A stretch of 64,000 nt of DNA from Bacillus sp. SLBN-46 (GTDB lineage: Bacteria; Bacillota; Bacilli; Bacillales; Cytobacillaceae): positions 4,595,001 to 4,659,000 of the forward strand of contig NZ_JAVIZM010000001.1 in NCBI RefSeq assembly GCF_031453555.1. Direction: 5' to 3'. The notes beneath the pieces are model-generated. The model had not been told where the DNA came from, searched no databases, and was given only the letters and a program-made list of their open reading frames with translations. How positions within the stretch are numbered: the stretch's first letter is position 1; each line of letters begins with the position of its first letter. Shown piece by piece: positions 45,779 to 53,955 of the stretch. Made by a program: the position numbers and the translations under genes.

Positions 45779-46870
45779 ATGATGAACAAAGGTTTGAAAG
45801 GAATTGTTGCGGCGGATACAGCCATTAGTCATATTGATGGGGAGAAGGGTCAACTCATTTATAGGGGATATGAAATTAGGAGTCTTACACAAAAATATTC
45901 TTTCGAGGAAACAGCCTACCTCCTTTGGTACGGGGAATTACCCAATGCCGAACAGCTAGGCATCCTGAAAGATAAGATGAGAAATGAACGGGTTCTACAA
46001 GAAAATATTAGGCAAATAATTGACCTGCTGCCACCTTCCATGGATATGATGAGTGTCATTCGAACGGCCATTTCAGCAGAAGGCAGTAATTCTGATTATA
46101 CCTGGAAGCCCACCCTACAACAGGCTATCAGATTAACTTCTCTCGTTCCGACGATTATTGCCTATCGGAAACGAAAGCTGGAGGGTAACACGGTTGTCCC
46201 TCCTCGAATGGATTTAGATCATGTGGAAAATTATCTTTATATGCTTGATGGAAACCTGCCATTAGCGGCACATGTGGAAGCTCTAGAGACCTATATGCTT
46301 TTAACTCTTGAACATGGTATGAACGCTTCAACCTTTTCCGCTAGAGTGACCGCTTCAACAGAATCTGATATCGTATCAGCCGTCACGTCTGCCATCGGCA
46401 CGATGAAGGGACCACTTCATGGCGGTGCACCGTCAGGAGTCATTGAGCTTCTAAATGAAATAGCTTTAGTGGGTGATCCTGAAAGCGTGATAAAGGAGAA
46501 GTTAACTAAAGGAGAAAAATTGATGGGGTTCGGACACAGAGTTTATAAAACTCATGATCCGCGAGCTATTTCCTTAAAGAGTAAACTCTTAGAGCTTGTT
46601 GGTAAGGATGAATGGTTGGACCTAGCGATGAAGGTAGAAGATACCGCGGTAAAGGTATTAGCTGAAATCAAACCGGGCCGTTCCCTTTATACAAACGTGG
46701 AATTTTACGCTGCCGCCATCATGAAAGCCATTAATATGGAAGCAGAATTGTTCACACCTACCTTTACTGCTAGCAGAATGGTCGGCTGGACCGCTCATAT
46801 CCTCGAACAGGCCGAAAACAACACCATCTATCGTCCACAAGCAAACTATATTGGAGTGATAAAAGAATGA
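45779..46870 (+). CDS. citA: Citrate synthase (CitA type)
   Basis: Condenses oxaloacetate and acetyl-CoA. 363 residues, the short Gram-positive form. The active-site His region is LEHGMNASTFSARV, then GPLHGGAPSGV, and the signature GFGHRVYKTHDPRA near residue 250; the catalytic Asp lies in the FYAAAIMKA..-flanking C-terminal region. GGAAGGAG precedes ATG 45779, with a second ATG directly after. The divergent LysR gene supports calling this the minor CitA rather than the main citZ enzyme, which normally sits with icd and mdh. Confidence 0.88.
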   Translation: MMNKGLKGIVAADTAISHIDGEKGQLIYRGYEIRSLTQKYSFEETAYLLWYGELPNAEQLGILKDKMRNERVLQENIRQIIDLLPPSMDMMSVIRTAISAEGSNSDYTWKPTLQQAIRLTSLVPTIIAYRKRKLEGNTVVPPRMDLDHVENYLYMLDGNLPLAAHVEALETYMLLTLEHGMNASTFSARVTASTESDIVSAVTSAIGTMKGPLHGGAPSGVIELLNEIALVGDPESVIKEKLTKGEKLMGFGHRVYKTHDPRAISLKSKLLELVGKDEWLDLAMKVEDTAVKVLAEIKPGRSLYTNVEFYAAAIMKAINMEAELFTPTFTASRMVGWTAHILEQAENNTIYRPQANYIGVIKE

Positions 46871-46894
46871 CAGGTGTTAGGCACCTGTCATTCT
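46864..46894. repeat. Hairpin containing GGTGTTAGGCACC
   Basis: Perfect 13-bp stem AGAATGACAGGTG / CACCTGTCATTCT with loop TTAGG, overlapping the citA stop codon. The centre is a one-base variant of the dispersed GGTGTCAGGCACC core. Confidence 0.7.
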
Positions 46895-46898
46895 GCAC

Positions 46899-46930
46899 AA
46901 AAAACTAATCAAACGTTTGATTAGTTTTTT
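46899..46930. terminator. Bidirectional terminator after citA
   Basis: Perfect palindrome with arms AAAAACTAATCAAAC and GTTTGATTAGTTTTT, between the converging citA and exonuclease genes. Confidence 0.9.
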
Positions 46931-47547
46931 TAGCCTAATTTTGTTCGTGTAGCTGCTGGCTGATATTTTTTCATCGGTCCCTTTTCAAGCACTTCTTGAA
47001 GATAGAGGTTCCCTTTCGGACTTGTTTTCTTAAGCAAATCCATCAAGTATGTAATATCGTCTAGCGCCCTATGTGTTTGGTAATTGGTAATATCGTGTGC
47101 TTGTAATAGAGTGAGAAGTTTACCGTTTGGAAAACCGTAATTTTTCCATGGTACCCCTCTCATCGTACAATACCACTTCAAATCATTAACCTCTGGATAC
47201 ATGTGAAAAAGAAAGCTTCGGTCAAAGGAAGCATTATGGGCAAATACAGAATCTGCACGATGAAAATAGGTTTTTATTTTCCCATCGAGAAAGGTTTTTC
47301 CTTTTACTAAGTCGTAAGGAATTCCGTGAACACGATAGGCTGTATCATAATTATTCCTTGCCGTACGAGAGAGCGGCTCGCGTAAGAAGGAATCCTCTTC
47401 AATAATATCGACAATTTCTCCTGAATCTGTCCGATACGAAAATAGCTTCAGGGCTAATTCAATAACCTCATCCTTGGTAGGACCTAAACCTGTTGTTTCA
47501 ACGTCCACAAGCAACCCAAATTTTTCTAAACTCTGCAAAATGATCAT
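46930..47547 (-). CDS. DnaQ-like 3'-5' exonuclease
   Basis: 205 residues, DEDDh exonuclease fold: GLLVDVETTGLGPTKDEVIELAL (ExoI, Asp and Glu), VFAHNASFDRSFLF (ExoII, Asp) and THRALDDITYLMDLL (ExoIII, His and Asp). It could be a proofreading-type or RNA/DNA trimming enzyme; substrate unknown. No polymerase gene is near. A stem-loop shared with citA closes it. Confidence 0.88.
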   Translation of the reverse strand: MIILQSLEKFGLLVDVETTGLGPTKDEVIELALKLFSYRTDSGEIVDIIEEDSFLREPLSRTARNNYDTAYRVHGIPYDLVKGKTFLDGKIKTYFHRADSVFAHNASFDRSFLFHMYPEVNDLKWYCTMRGVPWKNYGFPNGKLLTLLQAHDITNYQTHRALDDITYLMDLLKKTSPKGNLYLQEVLEKGPMKKYQPAATRTKLG

Positions 47548-47613
47548 CCTTTTTACATTCTAATGTTAATCCTATTATAACAGAGGTTACTAGGCAGTCC
47601 TATCACTATCCAG

Positions 47614-48186
47614 TTAGGAACCTTTTTCCATTCCGGCAAGAAATGCTTGAATAATCATTAACAAGCTTTCATCCAAATCTAAGGATAGTTTAAATCCACC
47701 CCGTTGCTCTAAGGAAGAAAAACCATGTAAAATACTGCGCAATCCTCTTACTGCATGCAAAGCCTGATCTCCCTCTAAACGATAGGCACTTAATACCCTC
47801 ACAGAAAGCTCCACAATTTTTGCTCCTGCCTGTTGCACCTCCACATCCTCTGGATCTGGCGCGAGTAGGGTTGCCTCATACACGCCAGGATGCATCCGCG
47901 CAAAATTTACATATGCCTGGCTCATAGCTAGAACCGCTTCGGTGCCTGACACTCCAATCGCCGCATCAGCCATTTCCGCATACAGCCGGTCAATGCCATA
48001 AATAGCTAATTGCTTCCTAAGGCCAGGTAAACCCTCAAAGTGATTATATAAAGAAGGAGGGCGGATATTTAGCTTTTTAGCCAGGTTTGCAAGTGTTACC
48101 TCTTGCATTCCCTTTTGATCCGCCAGTTCTCCTGCTGTTTCTAGTATCGTTGCCAAGTCTAGTGCTACTTTTGGTCTTGGTGACAT
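47614..48186 (-). CDS. TetR/AcrR-family regulator
   Basis: 190 residues. The N-terminal TetR HTH is in LATILETAGELADQKGMQEVTLANLAKKLNIRPPSLYNHFEGLPGLR; the C-terminal part (EAVLAMSQAYVNFARMHPGVYEATLLAPDP) is of the TetR_C_33 type. It is cotranscribed with the MBL-fold gene ahead of it (13-base gap), and two palindromic operators lie upstream of that gene, so autoregulation is likely. The codons for GVSGTEA include a GGTGCCTGACACT sequence like the dispersed repeats. Confidence 0.88.
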   Translation of the reverse strand: MSPRPKVALDLATILETAGELADQKGMQEVTLANLAKKLNIRPPSLYNHFEGLPGLRKQLAIYGIDRLYAEMADAAIGVSGTEAVLAMSQAYVNFARMHPGVYEATLLAPDPEDVEVQQAGAKIVELSVRVLSAYRLEGDQALHAVRGLRSILHGFSSLEQRGGFKLSLDLDESLLMIIQAFLAGMEKGS

Positions 48187-48199
48187 CTCATCTGTTCTC

Positions 48200-48907
48200 C
48201 TATCCGATTTTCTGTTCTAGATGTTGAATTGCCCGTTCCATGATTGGTACAGGATTTTCTATCATTTCTCCGTGTCCAACGGCAAGGAGCTTCGGTTCGT
48301 AACTCACTAATTTCTTTGCACTGGCTAGTGCCGTCCGCTTACTCCATGTACCAAAGGCCGGGAATGGGAACAATGGTTTTACATCTCCTGCCACTGCCAC
48401 GCCACCTCTTGTTTGGAAAGCATCCCCCGCAATTACTGCCTTAGTCCGTAAGTCTAAAAAAGATAAAGATCCCGGTGTATGGCCTGGAGTTTCGATTGCT
48501 GTAAGTGACCCAATCAAGTCACCTTCCTTCAATAATACATTTGCTCTTGTCTTCAATTTTTTCGGAACCCCACCCTTAATTGGTGTGTTGTCTTCATGCG
48601 TATCAAGCGAGCGGTCGCCATTCATTAATCGATGATCGCGTGTAGAGATATAAACCGGTACATCGGGCAGCCTTTCTTTGATTGCATCCAATGCTCCAAC
48701 ATGGTCCTCATGTGCATGCGTCAATATAATCTTTTTAATGGGTTTCCCGATCTTCTCAGCAGCCTGAATAATCCCCTTTGCACAGAAACCAAGTGCCGCA
48801 TCAATCAACGTTAATCCTTCCTCTTCCTCCACTAAGTAGCAATTGACTGGAAAAAAATTGGCCATAAACGTAACTTGATACAAGTATCCATTTTTAATAA
48901 TCCTCAT
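48200..48907 (-). CDS. MBL-fold metallo-hydrolase
   Basis: 235 residues with the metallo-beta-lactamase fold: THAHEDHVGALDAIKE (HxHxDH), ETPGHTPGSLSFLD and VIAGDAFQTRGG, VGHGEMI for the remaining His. A dinuclear metal site is expected. The family covers glyoxalase II, lactonases and others; the TetR partner suggests a detoxification or quorum-type role, which is inference. First gene of the two-gene unit. Confidence 0.88.
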   Translation of the reverse strand: MRIIKNGYLYQVTFMANFFPVNCYLVEEEEGLTLIDAALGFCAKGIIQAAEKIGKPIKKIILTHAHEDHVGALDAIKERLPDVPVYISTRDHRLMNGDRSLDTHEDNTPIKGGVPKKLKTRANVLLKEGDLIGSLTAIETPGHTPGSLSFLDLRTKAVIAGDAFQTRGGVAVAGDVKPLFPFPAFGTWSKRTALASAKKLVSYEPKLLAVGHGEMIENPVPIMERAIQHLEQKIG

Positions 48908-48923
48908 TTCGCCATCCCCTTTT

Positions 48924-48966
48924 AACTAATATCGTTAGTTTTATTTTAACTAATGATATTAGTTAA
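48924..48966. promoter_or_regulatory. Two tandem TetR operators
   Basis: AACTAATATCGTTAGTT (48924-48940) and TTAACTAATGATATTAGTT (inside the 48946-48966 palindrome) are each symmetrical, with the shared half AACTAAT. Their centres are about 24 bases apart, just upstream of the MBL-fold gene start. Confidence 0.8.
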
Positions 48967-49052
48967 ATCAAGTTTTTTCTTTAATAATTTATATATTTTT
49001 ATTTTTTCCAAAAGATACTAATAAGATTTCAAAATGAAATGGTTTAATTAAG

Positions 49053-49081
49053 TTGACACTTAATTAAGTGTAGACTAAAAT
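49053..49081 (+). promoter_or_regulatory. Promoter of the ArsR operon, giving a leaderless transcript
   Basis: TTGACA (49053-49058), 17 bases, TAAAAT (49076-49081); the ATG begins seven bases after the -10. No ribosome site is present. The spacer holds the palindrome CACTTAATTAAGTG (49057-49070) and an upstream copy of TTAATTAAGT (49044-49053), probable ArsR binding sites. Confidence 0.7.
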
Positions 49082-49087
49082 AATACC

Positions 49088-49414
49088 ATGATTGAAAAAG
49101 TCCTTCATGCATTAGCAGAACCTAGACGTAGAGATATTTTATATCTCGTTCGTGATGGAGAGCTTACCTCCAGCGCGATTGCTTCACATTTTGACATTTC
49201 AGCTCCAGCAGTTTCTCAGCATCTCAAGGTTCTCGAACAATCTGGACTAGTTGTTGTTCGGAGAGACGGAACAAAACGGTATTACGGAATTAGAAGGGAT
49301 GGATTTGCAGAATTAAAGCAATATATTGACCGTTTTTGGGATGATAGTTTACTTCGCCTGAAAGAAGCTGCCGAAGAGGAAGAAAGGAGAATCCAAAATG
49401 AATCAGACAAATAG
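49088..49414 (+). CDS. ArsR-family regulator
   Basis: 108 residues with a winged helix: EPRRRDILYLVRDGELTSSAIASHFDISAPAVSQHLKVLEQSGLVVVRRDGTKRYYGI. No metal-binding Cys pair is seen, so it senses something other than arsenic or cadmium, as in the ArsR-AHSA1 type units. It overlaps the next gene by 17 bases. The start ATG sits where transcription is expected to begin, so translation is probably leaderless. Confidence 0.88.
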   Translation: MIEKVLHALAEPRRRDILYLVRDGELTSSAIASHFDISAPAVSQHLKVLEQSGLVVVRRDGTKRYYGIRRDGFAELKQYIDRFWDDSLLRLKEAAEEEERRIQNESDK

Positions 49415-49853
49415 TGAAATAATAACAAAAGAAATTTTTATTGAAGCACGTCCGGAAACTTTATTTTCCTTCTTTACCGATGCTGACAAAATGGTCCGTT
49501 GGATGGGAAGACATATACTGCTCGAGCCAAAAATCGGCGGTAAATACCGGATCGATGTTAATGGAAGCGATATTGCCATGGGTGAATATGTAGAAATTGT
49601 TCCTTTTGAAAAAATCGTCATGACATGGGGATGGGAGAAATCAAAGCTTGTCCCTCCAGGCTCGAGCAAGGTTGAATTCCAATTGACTCCTATGGAAAAC
49701 GGAACGCAATTGGTATTAACTCATTATGATTTGCCAGCCGAAGAAATCCCTTCACACAATCAAGGCTGGTCTCATTACATGCCTCGTATCAAAGATTTTG
49801 CGGAAGGTAACGACCCTGGTGTAGATCCTTGGTCCGTTGTAGCTATGCACTAA
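49398..49853 (+). CDS. AHSA1/SRPBCC family protein
   Basis: 151 residues, AHSA1-like START fold: KEIFIEARPETLFSFFTDADKMVRWMG, then GKYRIDVNGSDIAMGEYVEIVPFEKIVMTWGWE and TQLVLTHYDLPAEEIPSHNQGWSHYMPRI. ArsR genes often precede such genes, with the pair responding to lipophilic compounds. Ligand unknown. The ribosome site GAAAGGAGAATCC lies in the end of the ArsR gene. Confidence 0.88.
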   Translation: MNQTNSEIITKEIFIEARPETLFSFFTDADKMVRWMGRHILLEPKIGGKYRIDVNGSDIAMGEYVEIVPFEKIVMTWGWEKSKLVPPGSSKVEFQLTPMENGTQLVLTHYDLPAEEIPSHNQGWSHYMPRIKDFAEGNDPGVDPWSVVAMH

Positions 49854-49890
49854 TTTATAAATAAATATAATTTTAGGGAGAGGTAAAAAA

Positions 49891-50274
49891 ATGACTAAAA
49901 CCATTCATCAAGAAGTTGTATTTAATGCAAGTCCTGGACGTATTTTTGAAGCACTTACAGATTCCAAGCAATTCAGCGAAATGACAGGCGGCGCACCAAC
50001 AGAAATTAATCCAGAGGCTGGTGGTACTTTCTCCTGTTTTGGCGGCATGATTTTGGGGAGAAACATTGAATTAGTTCCAGGCGTAAGAATCGTCCAAGCC
50101 TGGCGTGTTGCTAACTGGCCAGAAGGTGTATACTCTATTGCTAGGTTTGAATTAAAAGAACAGGATTCCAAAACCCTTTTGGTTTTTGACCATATCGGTT
50201 TTCCTGAAGCTGAGAGAGATCATCTTGAGGCAGGTTGGGTAGCAAATTATTGGAACCCATTAAAAAATATTTAA
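49891..50274 (+). CDS. AHSA1/SRPBCC family protein
   Basis: 127 residues, second AHSA1-type protein of the operon (TIHQEVVFNASPGRIFEALTDSKQFSEMTGG...WRVANWPEGVYSIARFEL...HLEAGWVANYW). Only about 30% similar to the preceding one by eye, so not a recent duplicate. It follows by 37 bases with GGGAGAGG before the ATG. Third and last gene of the ArsR operon. Confidence 0.87.
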   Translation: MTKTIHQEVVFNASPGRIFEALTDSKQFSEMTGGAPTEINPEAGGTFSCFGGMILGRNIELVPGVRIVQAWRVANWPEGVYSIARFELKEQDSKTLLVFDHIGFPEAERDHLEAGWVANYWNPLKNI

Positions 50275-50281
50275 ATTATGC

Positions 50282-50333
50282 AAAAAGCGTATCCATTGTC
50301 GGTTCGAAACTGGCAGGTGATACGCTTTTTTTA
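50282..50333 (+). terminator. Terminator of the ArsR operon
   Basis: AAAAAGCGTATC pairs with GATACGCTTTTT (50282-50330) with a long loop, followed by T7. Confidence 0.8.
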
Positions 50334-50485
50334 TTTTCATACGTATCTGGGAATTCGTTTGAAATTTGTTCAAAACTTTATTACAGATATGTGAAATACT
50401 GAACAAACTATTCTTAATTCAAAACAAATATGATATATTAACAATGTACTTAATATATAAAACTTATTAACAAGGAGTGTTTCAC

Positions 50486-50995
50486 ATGGTAGTAAATTGG
50501 TTAAGAGAAAACAAAGTTGCTGCAGGAATTTTGACAGTTCTTCGCTTATATATCGGTTATTCTTGGATAACAGCCGGTTTCCACAAGTTGGCCGACGGTT
50601 TTGATGCTTCTGGTTATTTAAAAGGAGCGATTGCTAATCCGGTAAAAGGACCAGATGGCGCTTTGGTTTATGGATGGTATGTGGACTTCTTAAAACATTT
50701 TGCTCTTCCAAACGTTGATATCTTTAATACAATTGTTCCACTTGGTGAATTTTTAATAGGTCTTGGACTTCTTCTTGGATGCTTAACAACAGCTGCTATG
50801 TTCTTTGGTCTTGTGATGAATTTCTCTTTCTTCTTAGCTGGAACTGTATCTCATATTCCAACAGACCTCTTCATTGGAGCCATTATCTTATTCTCTGGTT
50901 ACAATGCAGGCCGCATCGGTCTTGACCGCTGGGTCATTCCATTTATCCGCAGAACTGTTTTTAAAGGTAATAAAACCGTAAAAGCAACGGTATAA
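50486..50995 (+). CDS. DoxX family membrane protein (paralog 2)
   Basis: 169 residues from ATG 50486 (AAGGAG eight bases upstream; a GTG at 50477 overlaps it). Four membrane helices, nearly the same helix-to-helix sequence as the DoxX protein at 25984 (LRLYIGYSWITAGFHKLADGFDASGYLKGAIANPVKGPDGA). The upstream region is unrelated to that of paralog 1 and has TTTGTTCA and TGAACAAA as inverted arms 27 bases apart, a possible regulator site. Function unknown. Confidence 0.85.
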   Translation: MVVNWLRENKVAAGILTVLRLYIGYSWITAGFHKLADGFDASGYLKGAIANPVKGPDGALVYGWYVDFLKHFALPNVDIFNTIVPLGEFLIGLGLLLGCLTTAAMFFGLVMNFSFFLAGTVSHIPTDLFIGAIILFSGYNAGRIGLDRWVIPFIRRTVFKGNKTVKATV

Positions 50996-51002
50996 CACGT
51001 TT

Positions 51003-51055
51003 AAAACCCTAGAATGACACTATTAACGAGAGTGTCCTTCTAGGGTTTTCTTGTA
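51003..51055. terminator. Bidirectional terminator
   Basis: AAAACCCTAGAA (51003-51014) pairs with TTCTAGGGTTTT (51038-51049), with further CACT/AGTG pairing inside and a T run, between the DoxX gene and the converging reductase gene. Confidence 0.88.
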
Positions 51056-51061
51056 TTTTAT

Positions 51062-52030
51062 TTAAAAATCTATCACTAATTTCCCCGATTTAGCTCTCGA
51101 CACACAAGTCAAAATCACATTCTGGGCATTCTGTTGTTGTTCACTTAAAAAAGAATCATAATGATCGACTCCACCATCAACGACTCTCAGCTCACAGGTT
51201 CCGCAGCGTCCCACCCGACAAGAATAAGGTGCTTGAACTCCTGCTTCTAGCAAGGCATCCAGTAGTGACTGATCTTTTTCAACATGAATAACTGCTCCAC
51301 GAGTGAGTTGAGCTTGAAAGGATGCGGCATTCTTAGGCCGGGGTGGTGCAAACCGTTCAAGGTGGATGCTCGAACGAGGGTAACCAAATCGAATCGCAGC
51401 TTCCGTAAAGTCTGTCATAAATGAATCCGGCCCACAGAAATAGACATGCGTTCCAATTCGATGCTCCAAAAGTGTGGTTTCCCGCAGTCGCTTCGCCTCA
51501 TTTCCTTTTGAAAAATAAAAATGAGATTCATGTGGGAAATTTGCCCGTAAAAAATCGTAGAAGGCGCCAAGCTCTTTTGATCTTGCTGCATAGTGCAGTT
51601 CAAACGAAGACCCTTGATCCTTTAGCTCCAGCATCATAGAAATAAAGGGCGTTACACCAATTCCTGCTGCATAAAACACATGATGCTTTGCCTTAAAGCT
51701 TAATGGAAAATGGTTTCTAGGATAACTGATCTTTAGCTTATCCCCCACTTTTACCTCCTGATGCCAATAAAGTGAGCCCCCCGTGGATGATTCACTTAAT
51801 CGGATGGCAATCTGATAGCTGTCCTTTGTATCTGGATGATTCGTTAACGAATAATTTCTTTCCTTTCCATCGATATATGTAGTTATATGTGAACCTGCAC
51901 TAAAGGCTGGTAACGAAGTCTCTTCCACTGGGGCCAGTATAAAACGTTTCACCTGTGGGGTTTCTTGAATGATGGATTTCACATAGACAGGAATTGTTTT
52001 TTCTTTAAGCATAACAGCCCCTTCTTTCAT
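51062..52030 (-). CDS. PDR/VanB-family oxidoreductase (reductase component)
   Basis: 322 residues: FAD/FMN domain with GKERNYSLTNHPD (flavin RxYS), NAD domain with FYAAGIGVTPFISM and VYFCGPDSFM, and a C-terminal [2Fe-2S] domain with CRVGRCGTCELRV and a distal Cys (ILTCVSRA). Electron transfer from NAD(P)H to a terminal oxygenase. The first codons (MKEGAVMLKEK) leave a choice between 52030 and an ATG six codons later. It overlaps the DmmA-like gene by four bases. Confidence 0.88.
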   Translation of the reverse strand: MKEGAVMLKEKTIPVYVKSIIQETPQVKRFILAPVEETSLPAFSAGSHITTYIDGKERNYSLTNHPDTKDSYQIAIRLSESSTGGSLYWHQEVKVGDKLKISYPRNHFPLSFKAKHHVFYAAGIGVTPFISMMLELKDQGSSFELHYAARSKELGAFYDFLRANFPHESHFYFSKGNEAKRLRETTLLEHRIGTHVYFCGPDSFMTDFTEAAIRFGYPRSSIHLERFAPPRPKNAASFQAQLTRGAVIHVEKDQSLLDALLEAGVQAPYSCRVGRCGTCELRVVDGGVDHYDSFLSEQQQNAQNVILTCVSRAKSGKLVIDF

Positions 52031-52485
52031 AGTTTCGCGACATACCCAAGAAAGGCATCGCGAAGTTTTGAGTAATGATCAGAAACCTCCAGTAATAACC
52101 CACAATGATCACAGTTTCGTTCAGGCTGGCCCTTTTCCAAAACAGAGATCCCATGACACCTGCAGCAAAAAACCTTTATCTGCTCTTTTCCATAGCCTAT
52201 ATACTGGGCTTCCTCTTCCGAAAATCCCGCATCCTCCGCCAACTGTTTCAAAGTTTTCAAGGTTGTCCATTCTGCTGCGGCATAAAGGATGCTCCCCATT
52301 TTCTGCATGCTGAGCCATTCCGAAAAAAGGGTGTTGTTCCAATTATCTTTAACTATCTGAATCTCGTAGCTTATATTTCTATCTTTAACAACATCTATCA
52401 ATAACTGTAACAGCTTTATTCCCTCTTCATCCCCACAAAATAAATAGCGGGGCTTTCCAGGTACAAGTATTATATTCTCGCTCAT
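52027..52485 (-). CDS. DmmA-like subunit (secondary-amine monooxygenase type)
   Basis: 152 residues. LFSEWLSMQKMGSILYAAAEWTTLKTLKQLAEDAGFSEEEAQYIGYG is a ferredoxin-reductase-like partner region; FCCRCHGISVLEKGQPERNCDHCGLLLEVSDHYSK holds a four-Cys zinc-ribbon-type motif, as in the DmmA family of dimethylamine monooxygenase. It overlaps both neighbours by four bases, so the three proteins are made together. Confidence 0.8.
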   Translation of the reverse strand: MSENIILVPGKPRYLFCGDEEGIKLLQLLIDVVKDRNISYEIQIVKDNWNNTLFSEWLSMQKMGSILYAAAEWTTLKTLKQLAEDAGFSEEEAQYIGYGKEQIKVFCCRCHGISVLEKGQPERNCDHCGLLLEVSDHYSKLRDAFLGYVAKL

Positions 52486-53438
52486 AAAACTTCCCTGCTT
52501 TCCACTTGTTCCTGTAAATACTCTAGGACAGCGCTCCGGAATAGGGAAAGCCCTTTATATTCGACTATATAAGGAGGCAACTCCTTAAGGATCTGATAAA
52601 ACTGCTTAAGCCATTCTGGTTTAGCTGCTAATTTTCCCAAAGGAAGTAGGTGGGTATGGATGGTAAAAAGAATCCCCCCTGTTCGAGGCAAACGGAATAA
52701 TTTCTGAACCTCCACACGGAGATGAACAGACGCACCGGCATTTTCCTTCGTGACTTGTTTTCTCCCCTTTCCCCAAACATCAAAGGTTTCAAGGGAAGTA
52801 TCTAGTCGGTTCCCAGCCATTAAGGACCAGTTCTTACGCCACCATGGATTTCCTGGTTCCAGCTTAAGTAGAAACTGAAGAATTCGTTCATCGAGTCCCT
52901 CGTCTTTAAAGCCAGGAATCGGCTGATGAATCTCCTTAAAGTTCATCCCTAAATCAAAGGCCAAAGACCAATTGGCCGGAAAACAGAGCTGGCCAGCATC
53001 TAGAAATAAATCGCCATCTCGCTGCATCATAAAGATCAGGTCCTCTTGGACATGTCTACCAATATAGTTTAGCGGCTCACATGGTAAAGTGGATTCATCT
53101 CCAAAAATGAAACTTTGCTTTTCTTGTAAAAGATGATTGGAAAACGTCCAGTTATCACCTTTTTTATCTAATGCAAATTTGTCAGGATAATAGGTTCCTA
53201 GGTGCTCCATCACTAATTCAAGAATTTCCCACTGGCCTTTTATCGTATGCGGCAGGGATTGAAAACATCGTTCAGGATGGGCTGTAAGAAGCTCACGCTT
53301 AAGCTCGATTTCCTCCAGATAACTTGGGGTAATCTCAATACTAATCGGGTGATTCATTGGTATTGAGTTATTAGAATAGCGATAAACATCTTCTTTAAAT
53401 GGATATGGGAATGATTCCAAACCATCACTCTGCTTCAT
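52482..53438 (-). CDS. DUF3445 heme-dependent oxidative N-demethylase-like protein
   Basis: 318 residues of the DUF3445/HODM family (LLTAHPERCFQSLPHTIKGQWEILELV, LFLDAGQLCFPANWSLAFDLGMNFKEIHQPIPGF, GGILFTIHTHLLPLGKL). Homologues are the catalytic subunit of dimethylamine monooxygenase, which removes a methyl group as formaldehyde. With the PDR reductase and DmmA-like subunit this makes a complete-looking three-component system. No formaldehyde or methylamine gene is next to it, so the natural substrate is uncertain. First gene of the operon. Confidence 0.85.
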   Translation of the reverse strand: MKQSDGLESFPYPFKEDVYRYSNNSIPMNHPISIEITPSYLEEIELKRELLTAHPERCFQSLPHTIKGQWEILELVMEHLGTYYPDKFALDKKGDNWTFSNHLLQEKQSFIFGDESTLPCEPLNYIGRHVQEDLIFMMQRDGDLFLDAGQLCFPANWSLAFDLGMNFKEIHQPIPGFKDEGLDERILQFLLKLEPGNPWWRKNWSLMAGNRLDTSLETFDVWGKGRKQVTKENAGASVHLRVEVQKLFRLPRTGGILFTIHTHLLPLGKLAAKPEWLKQFYQILKELPPYIVEYKGLSLFRSAVLEYLQEQVESREVL

Positions 53439-53496
53439 AAAACCACCCCTTACTGAAAATTCTTTATTTTCATTTTAATAAAAGATGCACAAAAAC

Positions 53497-53542
53497 AAAA
53501 GCGCCTCGTTCACGAAATTCCACCGTGAATGAGACGCTTTTT
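53497..53542 (-). terminator. Terminator of the small membrane-protein gene
   Basis: AAAAGCGCCTCGTTCACG pairs with CGTGAATGAGACGCTTTTT with one mismatch, nine-base loop, T/A tracts on both sides. Confidence 0.9.
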
Positions 53543-53545
53543 GTA

Positions 53546-53770
53546 TTAATACTGCTGTTCTTCACTTTCAACATTTACTTTATTCTCATACCAATGTGTT
53601 ACTTGTGTTAGGATAGCAAAGACAAAAAAGAAATTCATTGCCCAAACGTTGATGAAAGGGGCTAAGCCGCCAAATTCAATGGTTTCATACCCTTTAAACT
53701 TCATCACGATCATCGACTCGATAAAAATTAAAACAAAACCAACTACTCCCGCTACAGCCGCTCTAATCAC
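53546..53770 (-). CDS. Small two-helix membrane protein
   Basis: 74 residues: helices at ~4-22 (AAVAGVVGFVLIFIESMIV) and ~43-62 (WAMNFFFVFAILTQVTHW), short charged tail. AGGAGGAAACAAAT precedes the ATG, so translation is likely. No family recognised. It stands alone between the demethylase operon and a GNAT gene, all on the minus strand. Confidence 0.65.
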   Translation of the reverse strand: MIRAAVAGVVGFVLIFIESMIVMKFKGYETIEFGGLAPFINVWAMNFFFVFAILTQVTHWYENKVNVESEEQQY

Positions 53771-53905
53771 ATTTGTTTCCTCCTTAAAATTAACTTTCCT
53801 CTATTGAAATACAAACAACTATGTATTTTTGACATTTTCGTGAACATCCTTACTCCCATTATATTGCATTTCCCTAACATTCAAAAGCCTAATAAAAAAT
53901 AAAAA

Positions 53906-53948
53906 GGTGTCAGGCACCATGTGAAAATTTCACATATTGCCTGACACC
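53906..53948 (-). terminator. GGTGTCAGGCACC-type hairpin acting as terminator
   Basis: GGTGTCAGGCA pairs with TGCCTGACACC and ATGTGAAA with TTTCACAT inside. The minus-strand transcript then runs into TTTTTATTTTTTATTAGG. Ends the GNAT gene at 53956; it is also one of the dispersed repeats. Confidence 0.8.
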
Positions 53949-53955
53949 AAATATT

